This document shows, one piece after another, positions 1-8,887 of a DNA stretch of 64,000 nucleotides (position 1 is its first letter; each line of letters begins with the position of its first letter). The position numbers and the translations under genes were made by a program. The notes beneath the pieces were generated by a model, which saw only the letters and a program-made list of their open reading frames with translations, searched no databases and was not told the DNA's origin. The DNA is from Acinetobacter sp. MB5. GTDB taxonomy: Bacteria > Pseudomonadota > Gammaproteobacteria > Pseudomonadales > Moraxellaceae. The stretch lies in contig NZ_POVU01000010.1 in assembly GCF_003261585.1 (NCBI RefSeq), forward strand, positions 31,366 to 95,365, read 5' to 3'.

Positions 1-10
1 GACAATCACC

Positions 11-1003
11 ATGAGTAAAGAGTTTGCATGTTCAATCAAACGCATTCGTTTTGATGAAAACTATCAACCAGCAGATAGCACACGCCTAACGACTAACTTT
101 GCTAACTTAGCGCGTGGTGAGAGCCGTGAGCAAAATCTACGTAATACACTCCGAATGATTAATAATCGTTTCAATGCTTTAGCTCAGTCAGATAACCCAA
201 ATGGTGATCGCTATTCATTGGAAATTGATATCATCTCTGCGGATTTAGATATTGAAGGCAATGGTCAAACTTTCCCGATTATCGAAATGCTGAAAAGCAC
301 CATTACCGATCATCATACCAATCAGCGTATTGAAGGCATGATCGGTAATAGCTTCTCATCTTATGTGCGTGACTATGATTTCAGCGTGGTACTGAAAGAA
401 CATAATAAAGAGAACTCAACCTCTTATGCACCTGAAGGTTTTGGGGATTTACACGGCAAGCTTTATCAATACCTTGTGAACTCTGATACCTTTAAAGCTG
501 AGTTTAATCAACAACCTGTGATTTGCTTGAGTGTTTCAACCGCACGTAAATATTACCGTACGACCAATGAGCATCCTATTTTGGGTGTTGAGTATAAGCA
601 AGATCAGTACTCACGTACCGATGAGTATTTCCACAAAATGGGCTTACAGGTTCGCTTCTTTATGCCAAAAGGCAGTGTTGCACCTTTAGCATTCTATTTT
701 GCCGGTGACTTACTGCGTGATTACACAGATTTTGAACTGATCAGCGCGATCAGCACCATGGAAACATTCCAAAAGATTTATCGTCCTGAAATTTACAATG
801 CAAATTCATCAGCGGCGCAAGTTTATCAGGCAAGTTTAGAGTACCCAGATTACTCATTGACTCGCATTGTCTATGACCGTGTTGAGCGTGGTCAGCTTGC
901 AGTCAAACAAGGTAAATGGACGGAAGAGAACTTTATTAAGCCGTATCAAGACATTCTTGAACAATGGGCTGAAAACTACAATGTAGAGCGTAACGCTGCT
1001 TAA
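11..1003 (+). CDS. mesX: DUF1852 protein MesX, partner of the folate-independent methionine synthase MesD
   Basis: The 330-residue product matches the DUF1852 family as I recognise it. The family is found almost only beside a short MetE-like core methionine synthase and is known as MesX in Acinetobacter, where MesD depends on it and on oxygen. No signal peptide or membrane segment is visible, so it is a soluble cytoplasmic protein. It ends 37 bases before mesD on the same strand, so the two are probably co-transcribed. The start ATG lies 11 bases from the window edge, so the promoter is not visible. Family assignment rests on overall sequence and the mesD neighbour; the biochemical role of MesX is not readable from the sequence. 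Confidence 0.9.
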   Translation: MSKEFACSIKRIRFDENYQPADSTRLTTNFANLARGESREQNLRNTLRMINNRFNALAQSDNPNGDRYSLEIDIISADLDIEGNGQTFPIIEMLKSTITDHHTNQRIEGMIGNSFSSYVRDYDFSVVLKEHNKENSTSYAPEGFGDLHGKLYQYLVNSDTFKAEFNQQPVICLSVSTARKYYRTTNEHPILGVEYKQDQYSRTDEYFHKMGLQVRFFMPKGSVAPLAFYFAGDLLRDYTDFELISAISTMETFQKIYRPEIYNANSSAAQVYQASLEYPDYSLTRIVYDRVERGQLAVKQGKWTEENFIKPYQDILEQWAENYNVERNAA

Positions 1004-1040
1004 TTAACCCAAAACAGAATTTAGAGATAGAAGATTTAAA

Positions 1041-2087
1041 ATGGCAATTTTATTACCAACATCAACGGCTGGCAGCTTACCGAAACCATCTTGGCTTGCA
1101 GAACCTGAGAAACTGTGGTCTGCATGGAAACTTGAAGGTGAAGAACTGCTTCAAGCCAAGCGCGATGCTTTAAGCTTATCGTTACATGAACAGTTGCAAG
1201 CAGGTATTGATATTGTTTCTGATGGTGAGCAAACACGTCAGCACTTTGTGACCACGTTTATTGAACATCTTGAGGGTGTCGATTTCGAAAAACGTGAAAC
1301 AATGCGAATTCGTAATCGTTACGATGCCAGTGTGCCATCTGTTGTGGGTGAAGTATCTCGTAAGCAACCTGTATTTGTTGATGATGCCAAGTTTTTACGT
1401 AGTCAGACCACACAACCAATTAAATGGGCACTACCTGGTCCAATGACCATGATTGATACATTATTTGATGGTCATTATAAAAGCCGTGAAAAATTGGCTT
1501 GGGAATTTGCCAAAATCCTCAACCAAGAAGCTTTAGAGTTAGAAGCTGCAGGCGTTGACATTATCCAGTTTGATGAACCCGCATTTAATGTATTCTTTGA
1601 TGAAGTGAATGACTGGGGTATTGCAACTTTAGAACGTGCACTTGAAGGGTTGAAATGTGAAACTGCGGTACACATTTGCTACGGTTATGGTATTAAAGCC
1701 AATACAGATTGGAAACAAACTTTAGGCAATGAATGGCGTCAATACGAAGAATCATTTCCTAAACTGCAAAAATCTAAGCTTGATATTATTTCACTCGAAT
1801 GCCAAAACTCACGTGTGCCGATGGATCTGATTGAATTGATTCGTGGTAAAAAAGTCATGGTCGGTGCGATTGATGTTGCAACCAACACCATTGAAACTCC
1901 TGAAGAAGTTGCAAATACATTGCGTAATGCACTTCAGTTTGTCGATGCAGATAAGCTTTATCCTTCAACTAACTGCGGTATGGCGCCTTTGGCACGCGAA
2001 GTAGCGCGCGGCAAACTGAATGCATTAAGTGCAGGTGCTGAAATTATTCGTAAAGAACTTGCGACGTCATACGCATCTATCGCGTAA
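1041..2087 (+). CDS. mesD: MesD, core (folate-independent) methionine synthase, MetE C-terminal-domain type
   Basis: A 348-residue protein equivalent to only the catalytic C-terminal half of cobalamin-independent methionine synthase MetE. It lacks the N-terminal folate-binding half. The zinc site is readable: His211 and Cys213 (HICYGYG), Glu253 (SLEC) and Cys312 (TNCGMAPLAR). The FDEP motif near residue 178 is the usual MetE substrate segment. It methylates homocysteine to methionine, but the methyl donor is not methyltetrahydrofolate; for the MesD family it is not firmly known. It sits directly after mesX and before a flavin reductase gene, which fits the oxygen dependence known for MesD/MesX. 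An ordinary MetE is excluded by length. Confidence 0.92.
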   Translation: MAILLPTSTAGSLPKPSWLAEPEKLWSAWKLEGEELLQAKRDALSLSLHEQLQAGIDIVSDGEQTRQHFVTTFIEHLEGVDFEKRETMRIRNRYDASVPSVVGEVSRKQPVFVDDAKFLRSQTTQPIKWALPGPMTMIDTLFDGHYKSREKLAWEFAKILNQEALELEAAGVDIIQFDEPAFNVFFDEVNDWGIATLERALEGLKCETAVHICYGYGIKANTDWKQTLGNEWRQYEESFPKLQKSKLDIISLECQNSRVPMDLIELIRGKKVMVGAIDVATNTIETPEEVANTLRNALQFVDADKLYPSTNCGMAPLAREVARGKLNALSAGAEIIRKELATSYASIA

Positions 2088-2179
2088 GGTGAAAGAGCTA
2101 CTCATGAAATAAATTGGGTAGCTCACTTTCAAGTTCAACATGTACCTGTTTTATTAAGTACACATTTTAAGTCCATGGT

Positions 2180-2204
2180 TATATGATGCGAATCGCATGA
2201 TATA
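2180..2204. promoter_or_regulatory. 25-bp near-perfect palindrome upstream of the flavin reductase gene
   Basis: The arms read TATATGATGCGA and TCGCATGATATA around a central A, with a single mismatched pair. It lies 45 bases before the flavin reductase start and after mesD. The size and symmetry fit an operator for a dimeric repressor (TetR or LysR size class). No cognate regulator gene is adjacent in the window, so the binding protein is unknown. Confidence 0.45.
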
Positions 2205-2248
2205 GCCAAATCTAAACAAAATGTACGGTTCAATTTAGGAACAAAAAG

Positions 2249-2740
2249 ATGATTGAAGCAACAGACTTTAGAAATGCAATGTCTTCGTTAACCAGCGCAG
2301 TGAGTGTTGTGACTACGGCAGGCATGTCTGATCGTCATGGTTTCACTGCATCTGCGGTGTGTAGTGTTACAGATACACCACCGACTTTATTGGTCTGCAT
2401 GAATAAAGCTTCTCGTTCACATACCCATTTTGTCGAAAATAAGATTTTAACGGTGAATGTTTTAGGTGCACAGCATGAGCATATTTCTAATGTGTTTGCA
2501 TCGAAACTGAGTTCAGAAGAACGCTTTCAACATGGTGTCTGGACAGAACTGGAAACAGGTGCACCTGTATTACAAGATGCTTTGGTGAATTTTGATTGTG
2601 AGATTGATCAAATTCAGGAAGTAGGTACACATACGATTTTTATCTGTCGTGTTGTTGCGATTCAACAAAGTGAGCAAGATCAGAGTTTAGTCTATTTTAA
2701 TCGTGCTTATCATCAGGTAGGGCAAACGGAAATCGCTTAA
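2249..2740 (+). CDS. Flavin reductase-like FMN-binding protein (HpaC/RutF family)
   Basis: The 163-residue product has the flavin reductase-like split-barrel pattern. It starts with FRNAMSSLTSAVSVVTT, continues with GFTASAVCSVTDTPPTLLVC around residues 31-50, and has TVNVLGAQHEHISNVFA near 69-84. Members reduce FMN or FAD with NAD(P)H and feed the reduced flavin to a partner oxygenase. Position after mesX-mesD suggests it may supply reduced flavin to that oxygen-dependent system. That is inference, and a gap with its own palindrome separates it from mesD. A ribosome site (AGGAA) precedes the ATG. Confidence 0.85.
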   Translation: MIEATDFRNAMSSLTSAVSVVTTAGMSDRHGFTASAVCSVTDTPPTLLVCMNKASRSHTHFVENKILTVNVLGAQHEHISNVFASKLSSEERFQHGVWTELETGAPVLQDALVNFDCEIDQIQEVGTHTIFICRVVAIQQSEQDQSLVYFNRAYHQVGQTEIA

Positions 2741-3038
2741 ATCGGCATGATGTTTTTGGTACTGTCACGCTAAGAATTTAAAGATGAAAATGATTGTAGA
2801 CCTGCGTGCTTATCTAATTCCGATGAAATTTCTTTGCCAAGCTGAATAATTTAAATTCAAACATGATCTAGATTTTCTTTTTAAATAAACAACGGCCTTG
2901 CTTCATTGAGAAAGTAAGAGCATTCATGATCTCTGATGATTTTTAAGATCGTATAAGACATCATATGGAATGCTCTATGTTCCCATCTAAAAGATAGGCT
3001 TACTTTCGGCTAAGGTTTCCAGATCAGGAAGATACTTT
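2741..3038. other. Intergenic region with a 9-bp inverted repeat (2917-2925 / 2968-2976)
   Basis: No gene is supported here. AGAGCATTC and GAATGCTCT form a perfect 9-bp inverted repeat separated by 42 bases, with a shorter partial pairing inside. It lies between the end of the plus-strand flavin reductase gene and the end of the minus-strand PAP2 gene. There is no clear T-run, so a classical terminator is not obvious. It could be a decayed small element. Confidence 0.3.
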
Positions 3039-3635
3039 TTAATTTGCTTTATGAATATTGAATAATCTTGCCAAAATCATGTCATACAAATAAACAAATG
3101 GTTGAGTGAATTGATTACCAATTTTTTTCCAGACTGGCTCCATGAGTAAAGCAATGCTGATGGACAAGATAAACGCACCAATCATATCGAATGGAAAGTG
3201 TACACCAATATATATCCGTGCCCATGCTACAGCCCATGCCATTATAAAAATAACCCAACCAATTAAATATTTACGAGACAGTAAAAAAGTGACTGCGATT
3301 GAGCTAAATAATGTCATGTGATCACTAGGAAATGATGGATCAGGCACATGATAAATAAGTGTTCGACCAATCCCCATCATAAACGGGCGAGGATGTGGAT
3401 AAACATGGCCAATAATTTGTGCAATACCTAATGCCAACAAAGCCACACATACTGATTTCAATGCAATTTGCTTTTGAATATGATCACCAGTAGCCCAGTA
3501 AGCCAGCAAAAATAGCGGTATCAGATATAACAAATCATTGGCAATAAAAATTGCAAGATGAATCGTCGATAAATGAGCCATGGGGCTAGCATTAATGGCC
3601 AGAAAAAGTTGCAGATTAAAGGGTTCTAATGACAT
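3039..3635 (-). CDS. PAP2-family membrane phosphatase (undecaprenyl pyrophosphate / lipid phosphatase-like)
   Basis: The 198-residue integral membrane protein carries the three acid-phosphatase motifs: HPHPRPF near residues 75-81, PSFPSDH near 99-105 and ARIYIGVHFPFD near 138-149. The histidines of motifs 2 and 3 are the catalytic pair. Several hydrophobic segments surround them. The family dephosphorylates lipid pyrophosphates, such as undecaprenyl pyrophosphate or lipid A substrates, on the periplasmic face. It lies 18 bases downstream of the COG4705 membrane gene and beyond that a two-component system, all on the minus strand, so it may belong to that regulon. The exact substrate cannot be read. 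Confidence 0.85.
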   Translation of the reverse strand: MSLEPFNLQLFLAINASPMAHLSTIHLAIFIANDLLYLIPLFLLAYWATGDHIQKQIALKSVCVALLALGIAQIIGHVYPHPRPFMMGIGRTLIYHVPDPSFPSDHMTLFSSIAVTFLLSRKYLIGWVIFIMAWAVAWARIYIGVHFPFDMIGAFILSISIALLMEPVWKKIGNQFTQPFVYLYDMILARLFNIHKAN

Positions 3636-3653
3636 CTTATTTTCCCTAATCCA

Positions 3654-4484
3654 TTAGTCTTCTAACACACGAAAATCGGTATGTGCGGTATGTTTCGCTA
3701 AACGACGGCTATGCTGAATGTGCGACAACACAATCAAGATAGCCATGACAGCTATAGCGACCAATGATGCATTGAGTGTCCCCAAATCCAGCCCACCTTT
3801 TGCGATCGGTTTTGTCAAGAAATCACCAAAAGTTGCACCAAACGGACGAGTGAATACGAAGGCAATCCAGAACAAAATGATATGATTAACTTTTGAGAAA
3901 TTATGCAACACGATGACCAATGCAATAATGCCACCTGTAACCATTGAGCCTTGTAAATAACTCAACCCTAAAGCATCTCCTAAAAAGTCACCAAATGCTG
4001 TACCTAAGCTGTTTGAGAACAAAATCGCGATCCAGTAATACAATTCTTTGGGTAATTCATAGATTGGGTAGACTGACAAATTACGATATTTTTTATACCA
4101 AAAACTTAAGGCTGCCACTAAGCCAGAGAACAAGAGCAAACTACCTCCTGTGTAGCCGAGATGGAAGGTACGGTCAATAGCATCTGAAATTTCTGTTCCC
4201 AATGTGGTCGTCCCGATAATCACCAACCAGAACACCACAGGAATGAATTTTTTTAAGCGAAGTTGTACAGCCAATACGATCAGAAAACCAACACCTGTAA
4301 TGGCGATTCCTGTTAAATAACCTAGATTTAATGTTTGAGCAATAAAGTCCCCTAGCGTTTCACCTAGGGTCGTTGCCACAATTTTTAGTAACCAAAATAG
4401 AAAAGTGACTTCAGCAACTTTATTGATTAAGGGTATATCTGAGCGGTTAAGGTCAGAATTCATTTTATGATTGATTGTGCGCAT
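3654..4484 (-). CDS. COG4705-type multispanning membrane protein
   Basis: A 276-residue protein made of four similar membrane repeats. Each holds a pattern like ETLGDFIAQTLNLGY, TEISDAIDRTFHLGY, TAFGDFLGDALGLSY and ATFGDFLTKPI. This internally repeated architecture is typical of the COG4705 (DUF347-like) membrane protein family, whose function is not settled. It precedes the PAP2 gene on the same strand and follows the sensor kinase gene after 185 bases. Homologues are often next to QseBC-like or similar regulators, so a TCS-controlled envelope role is plausible. The start at 4484 is the first Met; a second Met lies at residue 8. Confidence 0.75.
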   Translation of the reverse strand: MRTINHKMNSDLNRSDIPLINKVAEVTFLFWLLKIVATTLGETLGDFIAQTLNLGYLTGIAITGVGFLIVLAVQLRLKKFIPVVFWLVIIGTTTLGTEISDAIDRTFHLGYTGGSLLLFSGLVAALSFWYKKYRNLSVYPIYELPKELYYWIAILFSNSLGTAFGDFLGDALGLSYLQGSMVTGGIIALVIVLHNFSKVNHIILFWIAFVFTRPFGATFGDFLTKPIAKGGLDLGTLNASLVAIAVMAILIVLSHIQHSRRLAKHTAHTDFRVLED

Positions 4485-4620
4485 TTTTAAAATTCCTACT
4501 TACGTCAGTTGAACGCGAACGAACGAATGTTGGTGTTACGATACGTTGCTGAGACTTAGCAGAAACTTAGCGACTCTTATCAAAGAGATGTCATGTACAC
4601 TTTTTATCCGTATAGCCGTA

Positions 4621-4646
4621 AATCCTCGCCCTTTAGGGCGGGGATT
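4621..4646. other. GC-rich hairpin (IS200/IS605-end-like or terminator)
   Basis: In an AT-rich setting, AATCCTCGCCCT pairs with AGGGCGGGGATT, with one mismatch and a TT loop. A second hairpin of related sequence is at 8828-8850. The pattern of a CCCGCCCT/AGGGCGGGG stem resembles the subterminal hairpins of IS200/IS605-type elements, but no transposase or TnpB gene is adjacent. It lies between the sensor kinase stop and the COG4705 start on the minus strand. Confidence 0.35.
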
Positions 4647-4669
4647 AATGGATAACCAGATTTAATTAA

Positions 4670-6301
4670 TCACTCTTGGGGCAGTACTAAGGTCACGCAC
4701 AATCCCCGATTGGCGGTTAAGTTATAATCACTACCTTGTGACAAGGATAAAAATAGTAAGATTCCAGTCTGTTCACAGACCGTTTTTACAATAGATAATC
4801 CTAAGCCAGTACCTTTTGGTCCCTGACTCGCTGCCAGATTATCAGAACGGTGAACCGTTATATCTTGCGTGGAATTTAATCGGACAAATGGCTCAAAAGC
4901 TTGCAGATAATGTTCCTGATCAATTCCACATCCCGTATCAATAATTTGCAAGATGGTTTGTTTCGCAGGCAAATCAAAGGCCGTTTGTTGCGATGGCCCA
5001 ATAACACAAACACTTTGGGACTTTAAGACATCTGGCCAGTTTTCAACAGATTTCAATGCAATACTGACTTGACCACCATCAGGTGTATATAGCACCGCAT
5101 TTTGAATAATATTTTTAATTAACAATAAAATGGCTGTAGCATCAGCATGGATCGTAACATCTTGATGGTGAGTATTCTGGGAAAATTTATTGATATCAAG
5201 AACCAACTGAATCTGCTTATTATCAATAATGGGCAATAACAAATTAACAGCTTGCTCTAATAGCGGACGAACAGCGACTGGTTGGATATGATCATGATTG
5301 GCATTTAGTCGTGCAAGAGTAAGTAATTGCTCAACTAAATCTTGATTGCGTTTAACCCTTAAAGCCAATTTATCCAATCCTGCTCGAATTGTATCATCTG
5401 TTGCTAAACGCTGTAGTCGTTGTACCTGTAGAGAGATTGCGGTCAATGGTGAACGTAACTCATGCGATGTATCCGCAATAAACCGTTGCTGTTGCTCAAC
5501 ATTATTTTTGACTTGTACCAACAACTGATTAATTGCGGTCATAAATGGTAAAATTTCATCAGGCAAGTTTGTCAAAGGTAATGGACTAAAATCAAAATCC
5601 TGACGTTGCATCACCGTATTTGCCAGAACCTTGACTGGATGAAACATGCGCCACATGATTAAAGGTAATATTGCCCCTAGAGCTAGAATAGCCAAAAGCA
5701 ATGGTGCAAGAGATTGTATGGCACTACTTTCAGCTAAATCAGCTTGTAAATCCGTTAATTGTCGAACAATAATAATCGCCTGATTTTTATCTAGCCGATA
5801 AACACGCCACTCTTCACCAGCGATCTGCTGAGAGCTTAAGCCATTTGGAAAATGTTGTAATTGTTGAAATGTTAAGCGATCACTTTGCAAAGGACTTTTG
5901 TTGAGTTGAATCTGAGTGTGGGTGTGATTCTCCAAGAGTGTATTTTTTTCAGTCGAAATTTGAGCAGGCTGAACCAGTCTAAAAACATCAATACTAATTC
6001 CATCGTCATTATTAGATAATTGATAATGCTGGCTTTTAGACAATGGATCTATCACTGAATCTTGGGCCAAATTGTTGTAAATTTTATGATTTAGATTTTG
6101 GTTTTCATTGTCAGCAATTAAATTCGCAATATTTTTGAGGTTATCATTTTGAAAATTACTGATTTGACGATAACTATTCCAAAATGCAAATCCACCTGCC
6201 AAAACCGCCAAAATAAGTAACGTGACAACCGTCCATATAATCACCTGCTGTAATAATGAACGGTTTGTTTTTAATTTTAACGATGGCTGTTTATCAAGCA
6301 T
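4670..6301 (-). CDS. Sensor histidine kinase (QseC/PmrB-like) of a two-component system
   Basis: From the ATG at 6301 the product has about 543 residues. It has an N-terminal membrane segment (VIIWTVVTLLILAVLAGGFA), a periplasmic sensor region and a second membrane segment (SLAPLLLAILALGAILPLIM). A HAMP-like linker follows, then a HisKA domain with the phospho-acceptor in DTSHELRSPL. The HATPase domain shows an N box (KNIIQNAVLYTPDGG), a G1 box (DTGCGID) and a G2 box (GTGLGLSIVKTV). It is the partner of the response regulator just upstream. The start at 6301 overlaps the regulator stop by 8 bases and is preferred for translational coupling. An open frame continues to 6352 but would overlap the regulator by 59 bases. 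The signal sensed is not evident. Confidence 0.88.
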   Translation of the reverse strand: MLDKQPSLKLKTNRSLLQQVIIWTVVTLLILAVLAGGFAFWNSYRQISNFQNDNLKNIANLIADNENQNLNHKIYNNLAQDSVIDPLSKSQHYQLSNNDDGISIDVFRLVQPAQISTEKNTLLENHTHTQIQLNKSPLQSDRLTFQQLQHFPNGLSSQQIAGEEWRVYRLDKNQAIIIVRQLTDLQADLAESSAIQSLAPLLLAILALGAILPLIMWRMFHPVKVLANTVMQRQDFDFSPLPLTNLPDEILPFMTAINQLLVQVKNNVEQQQRFIADTSHELRSPLTAISLQVQRLQRLATDDTIRAGLDKLALRVKRNQDLVEQLLTLARLNANHDHIQPVAVRPLLEQAVNLLLPIIDNKQIQLVLDINKFSQNTHHQDVTIHADATAILLLIKNIIQNAVLYTPDGGQVSIALKSVENWPDVLKSQSVCVIGPSQQTAFDLPAKQTILQIIDTGCGIDQEHYLQAFEPFVRLNSTQDITVHRSDNLAASQGPKGTGLGLSIVKTVCEQTGILLFLSLSQGSDYNLTANRGLCVTLVLPQE

Positions 6302-6977
6302 GACCTTCATCATCCTCTTGCTGAGTAATATACCAACCCAGCCCTCGCACATTTTTTATGGTTTGATGACCAAGCTTTTTACGTAAATTATAAATCAGGA
6401 ATTCAATCGCATTACTTTCAACCTCCATTCCCCAGCCATATAGTGAGTCTTCCAACTGGTTTTTGGATAATACTTTGTCAGGAGATAACATAAATGTTGT
6501 CAATAACATAAATTCTTTAGCCGTTACATCAATCACGGTTTTGCCAGACAGCATTACGCGCTTATTGGCCGTATCTAGGCTTAAATTCCCCACAGTCAGT
6601 AAATTTTCAGCTTTTCCTTGTGAACGACGAATTAATACTCGCATTCGGGCGAGCAGCTCACCCAGTTCAAACGGTTTAATGACATAGTCATCTGCCCCAG
6701 CATCGAGTCCTTTAATACGGTCATCTAGGGCATCTCGCGCGGTCAAAATCAATACAGGCGTTTCAAGTTTGGAATTTCGAATGGTTTTAAGAACGCCCAT
6801 ACCATCAATTTCGGGTAATCCTAAATCGAGTAGAATCAAATCATAGGCTTGCGTTTCAACGGCTAAAATGGCATGTTTTCCATCTTTCACCCAGTCCGCA
6901 GTATAGGCCTCATCTTGTAATGCTTCAGTCAGTGTTTCACCAATCATCAAATCATCTTCAACCAATAATACGCGCAT
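6294..6977 (-). CDS. OmpR-family response regulator (QseB/PmrA-like)
   Basis: A 227-residue protein. The receiver domain spans residues 1-115, with acidic residues at 8-9, phospho-acceptor Asp51 (LILLDLGLP), Thr79 and Lys101 (IKPFELGEL). A C-terminal winged helix follows at about 130-220, with ESNAIEFLIYNLRKKLG as the recognition helix region. It is phosphorylated by the kinase encoded immediately downstream and overlapping it. Candidate targets are the COG4705 and PAP2 genes further along the same strand, but that is only inferred from order. Confidence 0.92.
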   Translation of the reverse strand: MRVLLVEDDLMIGETLTEALQDEAYTADWVKDGKHAILAVETQAYDLILLDLGLPEIDGMGVLKTIRNSKLETPVLILTARDALDDRIKGLDAGADDYVIKPFELGELLARMRVLIRRSQGKAENLLTVGNLSLDTANKRVMLSGKTVIDVTAKEFMLLTTFMLSPDKVLSKNQLEDSLYGWGMEVESNAIEFLIYNLRKKLGHQTIKNVRGLGWYITQQEDDEGHA

Positions 6978-7490
6978 GATTTTTTCCTTTCTTTAGATCA
7001 CTCATTCCGCTAGAAATTGTATTCAGCATAAATAACACATTGATTTGCGAATAATTAATTCAGTTTTATTCAGGAATCATGATACAAGCTTTAAGGCATT
7101 GATTAAACTTTGTAATTGCTTTTAAAAAATTTCAATACTGGCTTGCAGCACTGATTTTTCAACTATTTTTCTCAAAAATATGAATTGCATTCAACTTACA
7201 ATCTAAATTTTAAAATAAGGCTACATTGATTTTTAAGCATTTCAAACCATAAGGGGAAACTTAATATTTCATCTGTACCCTGCTATCAAGCAATAGCATC
7301 ATCTTCAAGTCGAGATTGATTTAAAAAAACAAGTCATCAGATCTGTGTGTATTGCAGCAAATATCATGCAATGGTTTAAAAAAAGCTTTGGATAAAAATA
7401 AAATTTACGGAAAGTATACCGATTACTAATTAACCCTTAATTTTCGTAATGGATTATATCTGAGCAAATTATTTTTCTAACTACCAATTG
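6978..7490. other. AT-rich divergent intergenic region, no gene seen
   Basis: About 510 bases separate the minus-strand response regulator from the plus-strand glycosyltransferase. I see no convincing ORF, RNA gene or long repeat. An imperfect 9-bp inverted repeat (TTACGGAAA near 7406, TTTTCGTAA near 7441) lies about 40-90 bases before the glycosyltransferase start and may be part of its control region. Confidence 0.3.
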
Positions 7491-8759
7491 ATGCATGAAC
7501 AAATGGAAAAATTTAGACCGTATTACTATGTGTTGATTACACTCATTATTTTAATCTTTGCATATTCAACTGTTTACCGAGTGGCGTGGGACGATATCCA
7601 ACGTACGGACTTTACTGTATATACGGAAGCAGGCAAGGCGATTCTTTATCAATTGGACCTTTATCATGTTCAGAATATCCGTGGCTGGCGCTATGTCTAT
7701 CTGCCACCTTTTGCCATTTTAATGGTGCCATTTAGCTTAATGCCTTTAGCCTTAGGGGCTTTTGTTTGGTATGTTCTGGAAATTGCAGCAATTTACTATA
7801 GCCTTGTCTTTTCAATTCGCATGCTTGGCTTTGAAACCGATAAAAATACAAGATTTCTGTATTTTGCCTTACCTTTATTATCCTTAAGTGTTTTGCTGTT
7901 GTCTGGCATTATGCGCTGTCAGGCATCTGAGTTTGTGATTTTCTTTTCTATCGCAACTTTTTATTATAGCCAAAGAAATAAGGTAGTTTTATCTGCAATA
8001 TCATTGGCTTTCGCCACATTAATTAAAGTATTTCCTGCGGCTCTAGTCCTGTATTTTATATTTAAGAAAAAATGGAATTATGCTTTCGCTTTTGCAATCG
8101 CTTTATTCATTTTGGGACTATTGTTGCCCTCTTTAAAAATGGGTTTGCACACGACATTGACAGACTATATAGACTGGTTTCATGTGGTTGGCTCAAAGGC
8201 TGTTGAATCAAATACAGACCGACAGTTCACTACAGATCTCTATAAACAACTGCTGGATACGACTAAGTCAAGAAATCAATCTTTTGAAGCACTGCTGTTG
8301 ACCTTATCGGTTCCAGCCGCGTGGGTAAAATATTATGTTGCGGGCATTGCATTTGTTTCTTTAAGTATTATGTACCGCTTTTCAATGCGTATACACAACC
8401 AGCTGGATGAAATACGTTTGATCAGCGCTTTTCTAATTTGGTCATTACTGATTACTCCGATTGCAGAAAGTCATTATTTTGGTGTGCTGATTTTGCCGTT
8501 GCTGACATTGTCATATATGGTTTTAAAGAGTCAATCTCATATCGAAAAGCAGCACAAATTGATTACATGGGGAGTCCTTATTTGCATTGGTTGCATGATT
8601 CTGATCAGTTCTCCTGTTACGGAGACATTACGTCCACTCTGCTGGTTATCAATTGCGATCTGGTATTTCTTGATGTACGGCTTTAAAAATCAAAATAGTA
8701 TCGTTGATAATAGCCACCTCCCAAGTCATATTCCGACAAAGAATGAATATAGTCTTTAG
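7491..8759 (+). CDS. GT87-type polyprenol-phosphate-dependent glycosyltransferase (DUF2029), membrane protein
   Basis: About 422 residues with roughly ten hydrophobic segments. The N-terminal region has the acidic FTVYTEAGKAIL ... YHVQNIRGWRYVYLPPFAILMVPF block (residues 33-80), typical of GT87/DUF2029 mannosyltransferase-like proteins. The pattern of D..VY..A......LY followed by Y.Y.P is the family hallmark. It probably transfers a sugar from a polyprenyl phosphate on the periplasmic side; the acceptor is unknown. I chose the ATG at 7491 over an adjacent in-frame TTG at 7488. It appears to be a single-gene transcription unit. Confidence 0.75.
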   Translation: MHEQMEKFRPYYYVLITLIILIFAYSTVYRVAWDDIQRTDFTVYTEAGKAILYQLDLYHVQNIRGWRYVYLPPFAILMVPFSLMPLALGAFVWYVLEIAAIYYSLVFSIRMLGFETDKNTRFLYFALPLLSLSVLLLSGIMRCQASEFVIFFSIATFYYSQRNKVVLSAISLAFATLIKVFPAALVLYFIFKKKWNYAFAFAIALFILGLLLPSLKMGLHTTLTDYIDWFHVVGSKAVESNTDRQFTTDLYKQLLDTTKSRNQSFEALLLTLSVPAAWVKYYVAGIAFVSLSIMYRFSMRIHNQLDEIRLISAFLIWSLLITPIAESHYFGVLILPLLTLSYMVLKSQSHIEKQHKLITWGVLICIGCMILISSPVTETLRPLCWLSIAIWYFLMYGFKNQNSIVDNSHLPSHIPTKNEYSL

Positions 8760-8827
8760 TTTTCCTAAAAATAACAGCTTATTCAAAAACCAGTAGGATT
8801 TTAATTTAAAATCAATATATTGACATC

Positions 8828-8850
8828 ATCCCCGACCATTTGGCGGGGAT
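8828..8850. other. GC-rich hairpin between convergent genes
   Basis: ATCCCCG pairs with CGGGGAT around a nine-base centre that can add a CC/GG pair. It resembles the hairpin at 4621-4646 in sequence and size. It lies between the end of the GT87 gene and the end of the MFS gene, so it might terminate transcription, but it has no strong T-run. An IS200/IS605-type relic is the other reading. Confidence 0.3.
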
Positions 8851-8887
8851 ATAAGTCTATACTGATAAAGAATTTGCTTTAACCAAA

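Noticed and set aside
2917..2976. Inverted repeat as an IS or terminator
   Set aside because: Nine-base arms 42 bases apart, no T-run, no transposase and no target duplication; recorded only as a repeat.
7488..7490. TTG start of the GT87 gene
   Set aside because: An ATG follows immediately in frame; no reason to prefer TTG.
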